This document shows positions 17,958 through 26,720 of a stretch of 64,000 bases of DNA, in pieces. The DNA comes from Mycobacterium sp. MS1601 (GTDB lineage Bacteria; Actinomycetota; Actinomycetes; Mycobacteriales; Mycobacteriaceae). Each line of letters starts with the position of its first letter. The stretch's first letter is position 1. Position numbers and translations under genes: made by a program. The stretch covers positions 3,968,001-4,032,000 of the forward strand of contig NZ_CP019420.1 of the NCBI RefSeq assembly GCF_001984215.1, written 5' to 3'. The notes beneath the pieces are model-generated. The model searched no databases. It was not told where the DNA came from and was given only the letters and a program-made list of their open reading frames with translations.

Positions 17958-18108
17958 ACCCGCGCTGCCGCCGATCGTCACTCGTGAGCAGTGGCGCTGG
18001 GCGAACTGCGCGACGGCGATCGGGTATGCCATACCTGGCAGACACTCACCCTCCGGATTGTCGCAGCATCCGCCGCACGAGTGGGTCCGTCGGCAGAACC
18101 GATACTGA
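17947..18108 (+). pseudogene. 5' remnant of a DUF899-like gene
   Basis: An ATG reading frame of 53 residues begins MSNEPALPPIVTREQW, which resembles the start of DUF899 (thioredoxin-like) proteins, but after about 17 residues the family similarity stops and the frame closes at 18108. DUF899 proteins are normally over 200 residues. It reads as the 5' end of a gene cut at about 17995 when the next block was brought in or DNA was lost. The family call rests on a short segment from memory. Confidence 0.35.
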
Positions 18109-18121
18109 GCTGCGGCTACGG

Positions 18122-19699
18122 TCAGAATTGCCGCGACTCCTGCACGAGCTTCATCAGCAGGGGAGAGGCAAGGCTCAGACCGCCACCGCCGTCGCCGCGG
18201 TCCTCAATGCCGTAGCACGGCACCAGATTGCGGATGGCGCCGTTGCGCGCAAGCACCGAGGGGACATGAGGAACGTCAGATTCGGCATCGTCGGCTTCCC
18301 AGTCGACCGTGTCCGGCGAGGTTCCCGGCCAGTTCGTCGCCCGCCTCACATAGGACGGCGTGTGGCTGAACGCCACCGTGGGTGCCAGCCTGGTGAAGAC
18401 GCCGGAAGGCGAGGCCTGATCGATCGCGAAGTCAATGAGGTCCTGTGTGCTCGCAGGGGCATACGGCTCGGAGTCAGCCGGCCGCAGTGTCGACAATGAA
18501 GTTGCCGCGCATTTCGTGAGCGAGGCAACTACGGTCCAGAAGCCGCCAGCTTGTTCGCGTGCCGACAGCGCTGCGATGGTTCCGATTGCGCCGAGATACC
18601 CGGTCAGGTAGTCGTTCAGCAGAACCGACACCACCGTGGGCGCAGGCAGATCTTCAGAGTGGGCGTGCATGACGCCGGTGACTGACTGGGCTATCTGTTC
18701 GAACCCGCGTCGGGCTGCCCATGGTGAATCTGGGATGTAGCAAGACACCTGCGTGAAGATCAGGTCCGGGTTGACGCGACTCAAGCCGTCCAAGTCGAGG
18801 CCGAGTCGGGCCAATGCCTCGGGCCGCTGGCTCGACACCAGCACGTCGGCGTCGGCGAGCAGGGCGGCCAGGCGCGCCATCCCAGACTTGCTCTTGATGT
18901 CGAGTGCGATGTTGCGCTTGCCCCAGCTGACGTCGAGCCACAGCGGAAGAACCCAATCACCCATGGGTGGTTGTACTTTGATTACGTCGGCGCCCTGTTC
19001 GGACAGTAGCTTGCCTATCGTCGGGCCCGCAATTAGATGGGTCAGCTCCACCACCCGCACTCCGTCGAGGGGGCGGCGGAAAGCTTCGCGGAGCCGGCGT
19101 GTGCCGCCCGATCCCCGGGACCTCAGCTCGACCATGGGACGCTGGGCAGTTGCGGCGCCCTGGGGGTGGTCCAGCCACTCGTCGGGAGACCGCACGATCC
19201 CCAATGCCAGACCGGCAGCTGCGGCGCCCTCCTCGAGCTCCGACGATGACCGCTTCTGGACAGACCGGCCGATGGCCGCGGCGGAGTTGGCGCAGTCCAG
19301 GAATCCGAGCAGCTTGTCGCGCAAATGTGGGTGCAGGCCGATCATGGTGGCGTATCTGTCGTCGGCAGTGCGGTAGGTGCCGTTGTCCGGGCCGATGGGC
19401 CACGTGTCCATCAGCGTGCCGTAGCCGTTGAGGAAGTGCATCTGCCCGGAGTTCAAGGCCAGCCCGCAGTGCCGCCGGTTCAGGGACATCGTTTGGTCGG
19501 GTAGGCCGCGCTGGGTACCGAGATGCTCGACGACGCCGCCGTAGGCGGCCATGATCCCCACGGCGTAGTCGTGGATCGCTATCGGGCTCGGCGAATAGGC
19601 GGTGGCTTCGACGACGTCGACCTTGGACTTGTCGAGCCCGAACGGCAGGGCATCGGCGACAGCGTTGAAGATCGACACCTGTATCGGATTGGTGATCAT
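18122..19699 (-). CDS. Family III (CaiB/BaiF-type) CoA-transferase
   Basis: A 525-residue protein. Residues about 185-390 hold a typical family III N-terminal core: RPLDGVRVVELTHLIAGPTIGKLLSEQGADVIKV, then WGKRNIALDIKS and LADADVLVSSQRPEALARLGLD, and the GFEQIAQSVTGVM segment. The first 180 residues look like the C-terminal part of such enzymes (RTADDRYATMIGLHPHLRDKLLGFL), so the domain order looks rearranged or duplicated. The Asp nucleophile of classical members is not clearly in place. The ATG at 19699 is preceded by AGGA; the frame extends to 19879 without support. Likely moves CoA between carboxylic acids; divergent from a PucR regulator that may control it. Confidence 0.75.
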   Translation of the reverse strand: MITNPIQVSIFNAVADALPFGLDKSKVDVVEATAYSPSPIAIHDYAVGIMAAYGGVVEHLGTQRGLPDQTMSLNRRHCGLALNSGQMHFLNGYGTLMDTWPIGPDNGTYRTADDRYATMIGLHPHLRDKLLGFLDCANSAAAIGRSVQKRSSSELEEGAAAAGLALGIVRSPDEWLDHPQGAATAQRPMVELRSRGSGGTRRLREAFRRPLDGVRVVELTHLIAGPTIGKLLSEQGADVIKVQPPMGDWVLPLWLDVSWGKRNIALDIKSKSGMARLAALLADADVLVSSQRPEALARLGLDLDGLSRVNPDLIFTQVSCYIPDSPWAARRGFEQIAQSVTGVMHAHSEDLPAPTVVSVLLNDYLTGYLGAIGTIAALSAREQAGGFWTVVASLTKCAATSLSTLRPADSEPYAPASTQDLIDFAIDQASPSGVFTRLAPTVAFSHTPSYVRRATNWPGTSPDTVDWEADDAESDVPHVPSVLARNGAIRNLVPCYGIEDRGDGGGGLSLASPLLMKLVQESRQF

Positions 19700-19880
19700 C
19701 GTCCTGCTCTCGGCTCGGAGACTTACAGTTACACAGCGTCTTTGGTCGTCTGATCTGTCGTGACTCGATGGTTGTCGATCCAGGTTCGCCTGGTCCATGG
19801 AGCCTGTGACAACGTGAGCTCGGTCTGGTTGTGCCTGATCACAGTGCCTTAAGCTGTCGCAGGTTCTAGTCTGAAACATC
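19700..19880. promoter_or_regulatory. Divergent control region with inverted repeat and leaderless -10
   Basis: The 181-base gap separates the CoA-transferase from its divergent PucR regulator. It contains the inverted repeat CCAGG-TTCG-CCTGG at 19780-19793, a candidate operator. TAGTCT at 19867-19872 lies eight bases before the GTG at 19881, the spacing of a leaderless mycobacterial promoter. Auto- and cross-regulation by the PucR protein is inferred. Confidence 0.4.
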
Positions 19881-21068
19881 GTGGCGGCCGGCGATATAGA
19901 GGCTCAGATTGCGGCAATCGGCGCCTCTTTGGGCGGTCGGTTAGATGAACTCGCCCAACGTGTGGTCACTGCCATTCGCGCGCAGGTCGAGTTCTACCGC
20001 GTCACCTCTGTGATAACTGACGAGAGGTTGCTTGCGGATACCACTACGAACCTGCGGTTCGTCTTTGCCGCATTGGAACAGGCGCAGGTTTTCGACACGA
20101 CGCCAGCGGTCACCACGGGTAACGCCCGTGCTTCTGCGGGAGTACCACTGCCGTCGGTCATGCATGCCTTCCGGGTGGCTTCGCACGAGATGTGGAATGT
20201 GTTGATCGAACTGTCGCAGAACTCCCCGGAGATCAGCGCGGAGACGTTGTTGCGCGCCACGGAACTGTTCTGGCAAGCCCAGGATCGCTACACCGACACG
20301 ATGGTCGGTGCGTACCGGAATCAGTCGATGCAGCAGGTGCTCGACGACGAAGCAGAGCGTGCCGCGTTAGCCGAAGCGCTGCTGGAAGGCCGGCTGTCCA
20401 GAGACCACTCTCTGTGGGAGGTGGCGCAGCTGCTGCGTATCCCCGCTGACGGCCCCTATATCGTGGTGGCCGCGTCAGTGCCGATGATCGGCAGACAGGC
20501 ACTCCCGGGCGTGGCGTCGATGCTGCGAAGCATCGACGTGTTCTCCGCGTGGCGCCTGCTGCCCGATGTCCAGATCGGCATCGCCAGAGTGCCCACCGAC
20601 GACATCCATGACGCGACGATCGGTCTCCTGGAACGTATCTCGACGTCGCGAGTAGGTGTGAGTCCCCGATTTGACGATCTCGCTGATACCGCTCAGGCGC
20701 TGAGGTTTGCGCACTCGGCACGTGCTGCCCGACGGCGTGGCGAGAATAAGGTGGCGCTCTTCGAGAACAGCGTGCTCGGTGTGGCGGCCATCAGCGCGCC
20801 CGAGGTTGCGACAAAACTGGCCACAGTGGTGCTCGGCGGATTCGATGATCTTCCGCCGATGGAACGCGAGGTGTTGTTCGATACTTTCCGGGTCTGGGCC
20901 GAGGTTGGTGGCTCGGTGCAGGAAGCCGCCGCGCGACTGGTGTGCCACCCCAACACCGTGCGATATCGGCTCAAGCGCATCGAAGAGCGTGCGGCGCGCT
21001 CGCTCTCGGTACCGAGGGATCTTGCCGAACTGTGTTTGGCTTTCGAGATCGTCGACCGCGGTCACTGA
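19881..21068 (+). CDS. PucR/CdaR-type transcriptional regulator
   Basis: A 395-residue regulator. The N-terminal part is helical (RsbRD-like sensor, with EQAQVFDTTPAVTTGNARASAGVPLPSV), the middle resembles the GGDEF-like PucR domain (residues about 190-290), and the C-terminal helix-turn-helix is clear at about residues 330-375: GGSVQEAAARLVCHPNTVRYRLKRI. Such proteins activate adjacent catabolic genes in answer to a substrate. It is divergent from the CoA-transferase and precedes the HdeD-like gene; a leaderless GTG start fits the -10 box at 19867. Confidence 0.87.
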   Translation: MAAGDIEAQIAAIGASLGGRLDELAQRVVTAIRAQVEFYRVTSVITDERLLADTTTNLRFVFAALEQAQVFDTTPAVTTGNARASAGVPLPSVMHAFRVASHEMWNVLIELSQNSPEISAETLLRATELFWQAQDRYTDTMVGAYRNQSMQQVLDDEAERAALAEALLEGRLSRDHSLWEVAQLLRIPADGPYIVVAASVPMIGRQALPGVASMLRSIDVFSAWRLLPDVQIGIARVPTDDIHDATIGLLERISTSRVGVSPRFDDLADTAQALRFAHSARAARRRGENKVALFENSVLGVAAISAPEVATKLATVVLGGFDDLPPMEREVLFDTFRVWAEVGGSVQEAAARLVCHPNTVRYRLKRIEERAARSLSVPRDLAELCLAFEIVDRGH

Positions 21069-21195
21069 ATCAGATTGTGCTTCATCACACCGGCGCGCCT
21101 CCTTGATTGGCACTGCGTACATCGACTCCGGCGCCGGGGCAAACGAAGATTCAATCAGTGTCGCGGACGGCGGCGGAAGTACGAGGGGAGACGGT

Positions 21196-21771
21196 GTGGA
21201 GACGAAATCAGATGGCTCGCAGCAATTGTGGAAGATCCTGCTGCTTTACGGCCTCTGCGCCGCTGTTCTTGGCACGTTGATTCTCGTGTGGCCTGATGCC
21301 AGTGTGTTTGCGGCGGCCATCTTGTTCGGAGCCTACCTCGCAGTCGGTGGAGTGGCGCAGATTGTTCTTGCGTTCGCGTTACCGCTCGCCTCGACAACGG
21401 GTCGAGTACTGATGTTCGTCAGTGGTGTTTGCTCAGTCGTGCTGGCAGTTCTGTGCTTCCGCAGTATCGCGGATTCGGTTCTTCTGCTGGCGATTTGGAT
21501 CGGTGTCGGGATGATCTTTCGAGGCGTGGCGCAGGCAGTGTCCGGAGTAACGGATCCGGAACTTCCTGGTCGCGGGTGGATCATCGTCAGTGGTGTACTG
21601 AGTTTGGCGGCTGGGTTCGTTCTACTGGCCTATCCGTTTTCGTCACTGGACGTGCTTACGCTGGTGTCAGGCTGGTGGCTGCTCATCCTCGGGATGGCTG
21701 AAATCGTGTCCGCGGTTCGAAGCCGGCGCGCCGTCGGTCCCCTGCCCACTGCCGCCGGATTGATGTCATGA
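21196..21771 (+). CDS. HdeD/DUF308 family membrane protein
   Basis: A 191-residue protein with six membrane spans arranged as three repeated helical hairpins, each with Gly/Val-rich helices (LLLYGLCAAVLGTLILVWPD, LLLAIWIGVGMIFRGVAQA, GWWLLILGMAEIVSAV). This is the layout of HdeD acid-resistance/DUF308 proteins. The function in actinobacteria is unknown. The GTG at 21196 has GGGGAG at 21184-21189. The stop overlaps the hydrolase start (ATGA), so the two are coupled. Confidence 0.82.
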   Translation: METKSDGSQQLWKILLLYGLCAAVLGTLILVWPDASVFAAAILFGAYLAVGGVAQIVLAFALPLASTTGRVLMFVSGVCSVVLAVLCFRSIADSVLLLAIWIGVGMIFRGVAQAVSGVTDPELPGRGWIIVSGVLSLAAGFVLLAYPFSSLDVLTLVSGWWLLILGMAEIVSAVRSRRAVGPLPTAAGLMS

Positions 21772-22619
21772 CCACGATCGACTTGACGCAAATGGAGCTC
21801 CGCGAGGTTGCCGATGCCAACGCGTCGGGCCGCACGCCGGTGGTGTTCGTTCACGGCCTGTGGCTGTTGGACTCGAGTTGGGACCGATGGGCGACCTACT
21901 TTCACACTGCGGGTTACGCACCCGTCACGCCGGGCTGGCCCGACGACCCGGAAACCATCGAGGCAGCCCGACAGGACCCATCGGTGTTCGCAGGAAAGGG
22001 TATCGGCGATGTCGCCGCCTACCAGGCAGCTGTGATCGACCGCCTTGACCGCAAACCCGCGGTGGTCGGTCATTCCTTCGGGGGGCTGTTGGCGCAGATC
22101 CTGGCGGGTCGCGGACTCAGTTCTGCGACCGTCGCCATCGATCCCGCGCCCACCCGCGGTGTGCTGCCACTGCCTGCAACGGCCTTGAAAGCGGCGGCGC
22201 CAGTGTTGCTCAATCCGGCCAACCGGCATCGCGCGGTGGCACTGACCTTCGAACAGTTCCGTTTCGGCTTCGCCAATGCCGTGTCCGAGGAAGAGGCCCA
22301 CCAGCTTTACCAGCAGTACCACGTACCAGGTTCCGGTATCCCGGTCTTTGAGGCCGCCTTGGCCAACCTTGATCCGCGCAGTGAGGCCAAGGCCGATGCG
22401 ACCAACCCCGATCGTGGGCCCATGCTCATCGTTTCCGGTGAGCAGGATCATCAAGTGCCCTGGGCGATCGCCAAGGCCACCTACAAGCGGCAGGCGAAGA
22501 ATCCCGGCGTCACCGAGATCGTCGAAATCCCTGGCAGAGGCCACTCGCTGACTATCGACCACGGGTGGGAATCGGTTGCCGAGGTGGCCGTCGAGTTCAT
22601 CTCCCGGTTCGTTGGTTGA
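21768..22619 (+). CDS. Alpha/beta hydrolase
   Basis: A 283-residue alpha/beta hydrolase. PVVFVHGLWLLDSSW holds the oxyanion HG motif, GHSFGGLLAQ the nucleophile elbow with catalytic Ser near residue 105, MLIVSGEQDHQVPW the Asp/Glu region and GRGHSLTIDHGW the catalytic His. No signal peptide. Substrate unknown; family members near CoA-transferases often act on esters or lactones. Translationally coupled to the HdeD-like membrane protein. Confidence 0.88.
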   Translation: MTTIDLTQMELREVADANASGRTPVVFVHGLWLLDSSWDRWATYFHTAGYAPVTPGWPDDPETIEAARQDPSVFAGKGIGDVAAYQAAVIDRLDRKPAVVGHSFGGLLAQILAGRGLSSATVAIDPAPTRGVLPLPATALKAAAPVLLNPANRHRAVALTFEQFRFGFANAVSEEEAHQLYQQYHVPGSGIPVFEAALANLDPRSEAKADATNPDRGPMLIVSGEQDHQVPWAIAKATYKRQAKNPGVTEIVEIPGRGHSLTIDHGWESVAEVAVEFISRFVG

Positions 22620-22631
22620 GTACGAGTGCGC

Positions 22632-22800
22632 TCAGGGCGCCTTGCGGCCGGCTGGTGCGGGTGAATCATCTGTATAGCCGAAAAGGCTTTCGGCTTGTCG
22701 GATTCCGCTGAGGTACGCGCCGTGGACGATGCAGAAGAACTGCGGAAACTCACGCCGCCCGACCCCGGCCATGTGATGACGGTAGCTGCCGAGGTGAACC
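22632..22800 (-). pseudogene. 3' remnant of a flavin amine-oxidase-like gene
   Basis: On the minus strand this piece reads VHLGSYRHHMAGVG, a short spacer, then FCIVHGAYLSGIRQAESLFG and ends at a normal stop. The HGAYLSG-R-AE pattern is the typical C-terminal FAD-binding end of monoamine-oxidase-like proteins. The frame meets a stop just upstream (about 22811) and there is no start or remaining body, so only the tail of the gene survives. It marks the right edge of the block that begins after the DUF899-like remnant. Confidence 0.5.
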
Positions 22801-22818
22801 GATGGGTCCAGAGTTCAG

Positions 22819-22840
22819 CATTTTCTGAATAAAGAAAATG
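22819..22840. promoter_or_regulatory. Operator palindrome of the ArsR/CmtR-type regulator
   Basis: CATTTTCT and AGAAAATG form perfect 8-base arms around a 6-base centre. The element lies just before the -10 box TACTGT (22844-22849), where the -35 region would be, and the regulator gene starts at 22857. This placement fits repression of the regulator-transporter operon in the absence of metal. Confidence 0.7.
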
Positions 22841-22843
22841 GTG

Positions 22844-22849
22844 TACTGT
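22844..22849 (+). promoter_or_regulatory. -10 box of the metal-sensor operon, leaderless
   Basis: TACTGT is followed by seven bases and the ATG at 22857, with no Shine-Dalgarno sequence. It lies directly beside the palindromic operator. Confidence 0.5.
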
Positions 22850-22856
22850 CGGCCGC

Positions 22857-23201
22857 ATGCAAACCGTGGCCCACACCGAGGCGCTCGCCCGCTTCGGGCA
22901 CGCGCTGTCGGATTCCACCAGAGCACGGATCCTGCTGAGCCTCAATCGTGAACCCGGCTATCCCGCCGAGTTGGCCGAACAGCTCGGCGTCTCGCGGCAG
23001 ATCCTGTCGAACCACCTGGCATGCCTGCGTGGTTGTGGCCTGGTGGTGTCGGTGCCCGAAGGTCGGCGGGCCCGATACGAACTGGCCGACTCGCGCATCG
23101 GACATGCCCTCGAGGATCTGATGGGACTGGTTCTCGCCGTGGATCCCCACTGCGAGTGCCCAGGTAGCGGCGGGGCCCCCTGCGGATGTGGCTGCGCGTG
23201 A
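22857..23201 (+). CDS. CmtR-like ArsR-family metal sensor with Cys-rich tail
   Basis: A 114-residue winged helix-turn-helix repressor: ARFGHALSDSTRARILLSL, the recognition helix VSRQILSNHLACL and the wing VPEGRRARYEL. From memory it matches mycobacterial CmtR, where two Cys in the DNA-binding helix and one C-terminal Cys bind Cd/Pb. Here Cys56 and Cys60 (LACLRGC) are at the same place, and the C-terminal end carries five Cys (99, 101, 109, 111, 113), more than CmtR. It most likely senses a soft metal such as Cd, Pb or Cu(I). The stop overlaps the transporter start, so both are under the same operator. Confidence 0.85.
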   Translation: MQTVAHTEALARFGHALSDSTRARILLSLNREPGYPAELAEQLGVSRQILSNHLACLRGCGLVVSVPEGRRARYELADSRIGHALEDLMGLVLAVDPHCECPGSGGAPCGCGCA

Positions 23202-23809
23202 CTCTCACCGACGACCGGCGGCAACTGCTTTCCCGCCGGATCCGGTGGTTCGTGGCGGCCACCATCACCTACAACGTCGTCGAAGCCGCCGTGGCTCTTG
23301 CCGAGGGTGCGCGCGTGTCCTCCACCGCCCTGATCGGCTTCGGTCTGGATTCCGTGATCGAGGTGGCCTCGGCGGCGGCGGTGGCCTGGCAGTTCGCCGG
23401 AGGTGACCCACAGGCGCGGGAACGCACCGCCTTGCGCGTCATTGCCCTGTCGTTCTTCGGGCTGGCGGCATTCGTCACCGTCGACGCCGTACGAGCGCTG
23501 GCGGGAGTGGGGGAGGCGCAGCATTCCACCATCGGAATCGTCCTGACCGCAGTCAGTCTCGCCATCATGCCGGTGCTGTCGTACGCGCAACGGCGGGCGG
23601 GCCGAGAACTCGGGTCGGTCTCCGCGGTGGCCGATTCCAAACAGACGTTGCTGTGCACCTATCTCTCGGCGGTGGTGCTCGCAGGCTTGGTGCTCAACGG
23701 CGCCCTCGGCTGGTTCTGGGCCGACCCGGTGGCGGGCCTGGTGATCGCCGCAGTGGCCGTTCGCGAAGGCCGAGAAGCGTGGCGGGGCAGGGCCTGCGGT
23801 TGCTGCTGA
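23198..23809 (+). CDS. CDF-like cation transporter
   Basis: A 203-residue membrane protein with about five to six spans. Conserved polar residues typical of cation diffusion proteins lie in the membrane: YNVVEAAVAL, GFGLDSVIEVASA with Asp, DSKQTLLCTYLS and WFWADPVAGLVIAAVAVREG with Asp. It lacks the cytoplasmic C-terminal domain of classic CDF exporters and ends in GRACGCC, a possible metal-handling Cys cluster. The GTG at 23198 overlaps the sensor stop (GTGA); an ATG at 23186 is the alternative. It likely exports the metal sensed by the CmtR-like protein. It ends tail to tail with the next gene. Confidence 0.85.
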   Translation: MTLTDDRRQLLSRRIRWFVAATITYNVVEAAVALAEGARVSSTALIGFGLDSVIEVASAAAVAWQFAGGDPQARERTALRVIALSFFGLAAFVTVDAVRALAGVGEAQHSTIGIVLTAVSLAIMPVLSYAQRRAGRELGSVSAVADSKQTLLCTYLSAVVLAGLVLNGALGWFWADPVAGLVIAAVAVREGREAWRGRACGCC

Positions 23810-23810
23810 G

Positions 23811-26720
23811 TCACAACGCCGAGGACACGTAGTTGACCGTGTAGCTGGTGTCGGAACCCGGAACCACCACCGTGTGGGTGGCTGCTCCGCCGTCGGACCA
23901 GGAACCGAACACCATCTGCTGACCTCCGATGGTTTGCGGTGAGATGGCCCCGAGCGTCCTGGTGACTCCCACCACTGACTGCTCCGAATACGTTCCGGTA
24001 TGCGGAATTCCGTCAATCGTGTACCGCGCCTCGGGATCATTGGCGCCGAAGGTGAGCGTGACGAGATTGGGGCGGACGTCCTTGACGGTGGTGGTGGTCA
24101 GACCACTGCTGTCGGTCACCGTCAAGATCACCTTGTAGTAGGTGTTGGCCAGCTGGTCGTAATCCGTGGGCACCCGGAAGCTCAGATCCGGCCCGGTGAT
24201 GTCGGCCAGGAACGGGTGCTTGTGGTCGGCATGGTGGAACTCGACCGTCCACGTGTACGCGCTGGCGGGCAGCGTGCCGTCCTGAACGTCGTCGGCCTCG
24301 GCCCTGAAGGTCACCGTGTCGCCGGCGTTGTAGTTGTAGCCACCGGGACTGGTGACCTCGAAATCAGCTGCCGGAGGGGTACTTCCGACGACGATGCGCT
24401 GCGTCGTGACATTCTGCTTCTCACCGTCGCTGACGGTGAGGGTGACGGTGTACGCGGTGTAGGTACCGGAGTTGGTGAACACGACCGTGGGATCGGCAAC
24501 CGTCGAGGTCTGGCCGTTGCCGAAATCCCAGCGGTACGTCAGCGGATCACCGTCCGGATCGCTTGACTGTCCTGCCGAGAAGTCGACCTGGAGCTGGTTT
24601 CCGGCTCCGGATGTGGTTGAGGCCTCGATGACTGCGACCGGTGACCGGTTACCACCCGACGGGGCGATCACCGACAACACACCGGGGTAGATGTTCAGCT
24701 GGTAGATGTCGCCGTTCGGTGCCTGGGTGAGCTTGACGGCAGCGCCGGCCGCGCTGTCGAAGGTGCGCTCGCTGATCAGGCTCGAGTACTCGTCGTCGAA
24801 GGTCAGTTCGCGGATCCAGCCCAGCGAGTAGTCGGCGATCAGAACTTTGCGTTGCCCCGCCGGTGTCGAATCGTCGTCGAGAACCAGCACGGACGTGATG
24901 GAACCGCTGTTGGTGGGCTGGGCGTGCGGATAAGCGTAAAGAGGGTTGACGTAACCGCAGTTGTCGCACGGCCCCTCCGCCGCCGGCCAACCGTAATTCG
25001 CGCCTGCCACAATGAGATTGAGCTCTTCCCACGAGCCCTCGCCAACGTCTCCGGCCAGCAGGGCCCCGGTATCGGGATCAAAGCCGAACCGGAACGGGTT
25101 GCGCAGGCCGTAGGCGTAGATCCGCTGGGTGATCTCGTTGGAATCGGTGATGAACGGGTTGCCCGCGGCGGCCGAGCCATCGCGGTTCAGCCGCAGGATC
25201 TTGCCGTGGATGTTGGTCAGGTCCTGGGAGTTCTCCGAAGGTCTGGTGTTGTTGCCCACGGCCCAGTAGAGGTACTGGCCGGTGGGGTCGAACTCGAGCT
25301 CACCGCCATGGTGGAAGTCGTTGGCCTGCTCGGTCGATTTCACCAGCAGGGTTTCGGAGCCGAGTTCGGTGAGCGACGGCGACATCACGAAGCTCGAGAG
25401 GCGATCGTAGTTGTCCGCCCCGGTGTAGGCGGCGTACACGGTGCGGTAGCCCGCCTCACCCTCGGCCCAGAAGTTCGGATCCACCTCGATGCCGATCAGT
25501 CCGCGTTCGCCGCCCGCGGTGACCACGTTGAGCTTGAGCACAGTGGTGACCACGCCGGTGTGCATGTCGTAAACCTTGATGGCTCCGGACTTTTCGGCGA
25601 TCACGACGGCGTGGATGTGGTCCGGGTCGTCGGGATCCATGATGAAGTCGAAATCCGTCGGCTCGTTCAAGCCGGACACCACCACGGTCCGGTCGAATTC
25701 CTCCGGGAGCGCGGTGGAATCGGCGCAGGACTGCAGGAACGCGCCGACGGTCGCCGAGATCTCGCGGCCCCACGGCGAGTTGTACACCTCGGTGTCGAGC
25801 CAGTCGTTCACCCGGTTGTTGATCATGGTGATCGTCTGACCGATGGGGGAGCGGTTGAACGCAGCGACCGCGAAGTCGATCTGGCGCCGGGCCCACGCCA
25901 AGGCCGTCCACAGCACGGTGTTCTGCAGGGGATTGGCCGGCGAATCTGTTGTACCGGAAGACATCTGGTTGCTGAAGAACTGCTGGATGCCCGTGATGGC
26001 GCTGCACAGGCACTGCACCACCGCGGCATTGATCCGCTCCTGCACTTGTGCAGGGGTGGGCAGACCGAGCGCGGTGCCGATCTGCTTGCCCCAATCCTCA
26101 AGCAGGTTGGTCGTGGCCCGCTGCGCTGTGGTGGCGTGGAATGGGGTGATCTCGGCGACGGGTGCGTCCTGCTGTGCCTCGACGTCCTCGCTGACCGGCT
26201 CCGCCTCCGTGGCAGCCTGCTCCTCGACGGGCTCCTCGGTGGGATCCGACGCTGACTCCTCGACGGGCTCGGTGGACTCCGCGGGCTCTTGGCCGACTTC
26301 GGCGTCGTCTTCGGCTACCTCGTCGCTGTCGTCTTCGGAGGCTTCATCGTCCGGGCCGTCTTCTTCAGCGGGTTCTTCCTCAACGGATTCCTCTTCAGTG
26401 GCTCCCTCGTCGAGGGTGTCGTCGTCTTCGGCTTCGTCCTTGCCGGCGTCGTCGCTGTCGGTGGTGTCGGTGTCGGCAGCATCGTCGGAGGTGGTGTCCG
26501 AGGAGGCGCCGGAGTCGGGTGACCCGGTATCCGACGACGATGTGCTGGACGCATCCGCGGTGGAGGTTTCTGCTTCGGCCCACCCCGCGCCCGGTGAGGC
26601 CACCGCCCCGAACACGCCCAACGCGACGGCGAGGATACCGACCCGGCCGACGTACCTGGCGTACCGGCCCGGAGCGGGTGCACCAGGATCGGCATGCCCG
26701 CCGAGAGCTGAGATGGTCAT
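23811..26720 (-). CDS. Large secreted glucose/sorbosone dehydrogenase-like protein with PKD domain
   Basis: A 969-residue exported protein. A signal peptide (about residues 1-48) is followed by an acidic Ser/Thr/Asp/Glu-rich linker (about 50-185), a helical region with a CLC motif (about 195-340), a six-bladed propeller of the GSDH/PQQ-sugar dehydrogenase type (about 345-680, with GGERGLIGIEVDPNF, FHHGGELEFDPTG, GKILRLNRDGS, YAYGLRNPFRFGFDP and GDVGEGSWEELN), a PKD domain (about 690-775, SDPDGDPLTYRWDFGNG) and a further Ig-like C-terminal part. The HGG and GLRNPF motifs are those of PQQ or calcium-binding sugar oxidases. It likely acts at or outside the cell envelope on a carbohydrate; cofactor and substrate are not certain. 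Confidence 0.82.
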   Translation of the reverse strand: MTISALGGHADPGAPAPGRYARYVGRVGILAVALGVFGAVASPGAGWAEAETSTADASSTSSSDTGSPDSGASSDTTSDDAADTDTTDSDDAGKDEAEDDDTLDEGATEEESVEEEPAEEDGPDDEASEDDSDEVAEDDAEVGQEPAESTEPVEESASDPTEEPVEEQAATEAEPVSEDVEAQQDAPVAEITPFHATTAQRATTNLLEDWGKQIGTALGLPTPAQVQERINAAVVQCLCSAITGIQQFFSNQMSSGTTDSPANPLQNTVLWTALAWARRQIDFAVAAFNRSPIGQTITMINNRVNDWLDTEVYNSPWGREISATVGAFLQSCADSTALPEEFDRTVVVSGLNEPTDFDFIMDPDDPDHIHAVVIAEKSGAIKVYDMHTGVVTTVLKLNVVTAGGERGLIGIEVDPNFWAEGEAGYRTVYAAYTGADNYDRLSSFVMSPSLTELGSETLLVKSTEQANDFHHGGELEFDPTGQYLYWAVGNNTRPSENSQDLTNIHGKILRLNRDGSAAAGNPFITDSNEITQRIYAYGLRNPFRFGFDPDTGALLAGDVGEGSWEELNLIVAGANYGWPAAEGPCDNCGYVNPLYAYPHAQPTNSGSITSVLVLDDDSTPAGQRKVLIADYSLGWIRELTFDDEYSSLISERTFDSAAGAAVKLTQAPNGDIYQLNIYPGVLSVIAPSGGNRSPVAVIEASTTSGAGNQLQVDFSAGQSSDPDGDPLTYRWDFGNGQTSTVADPTVVFTNSGTYTAYTVTLTVSDGEKQNVTTQRIVVGSTPPAADFEVTSPGGYNYNAGDTVTFRAEADDVQDGTLPASAYTWTVEFHHADHKHPFLADITGPDLSFRVPTDYDQLANTYYKVILTVTDSSGLTTTTVKDVRPNLVTLTFGANDPEARYTIDGIPHTGTYSEQSVVGVTRTLGAISPQTIGGQQMVFGSWSDGGAATHTVVVPGSDTSYTVNYVSSAL

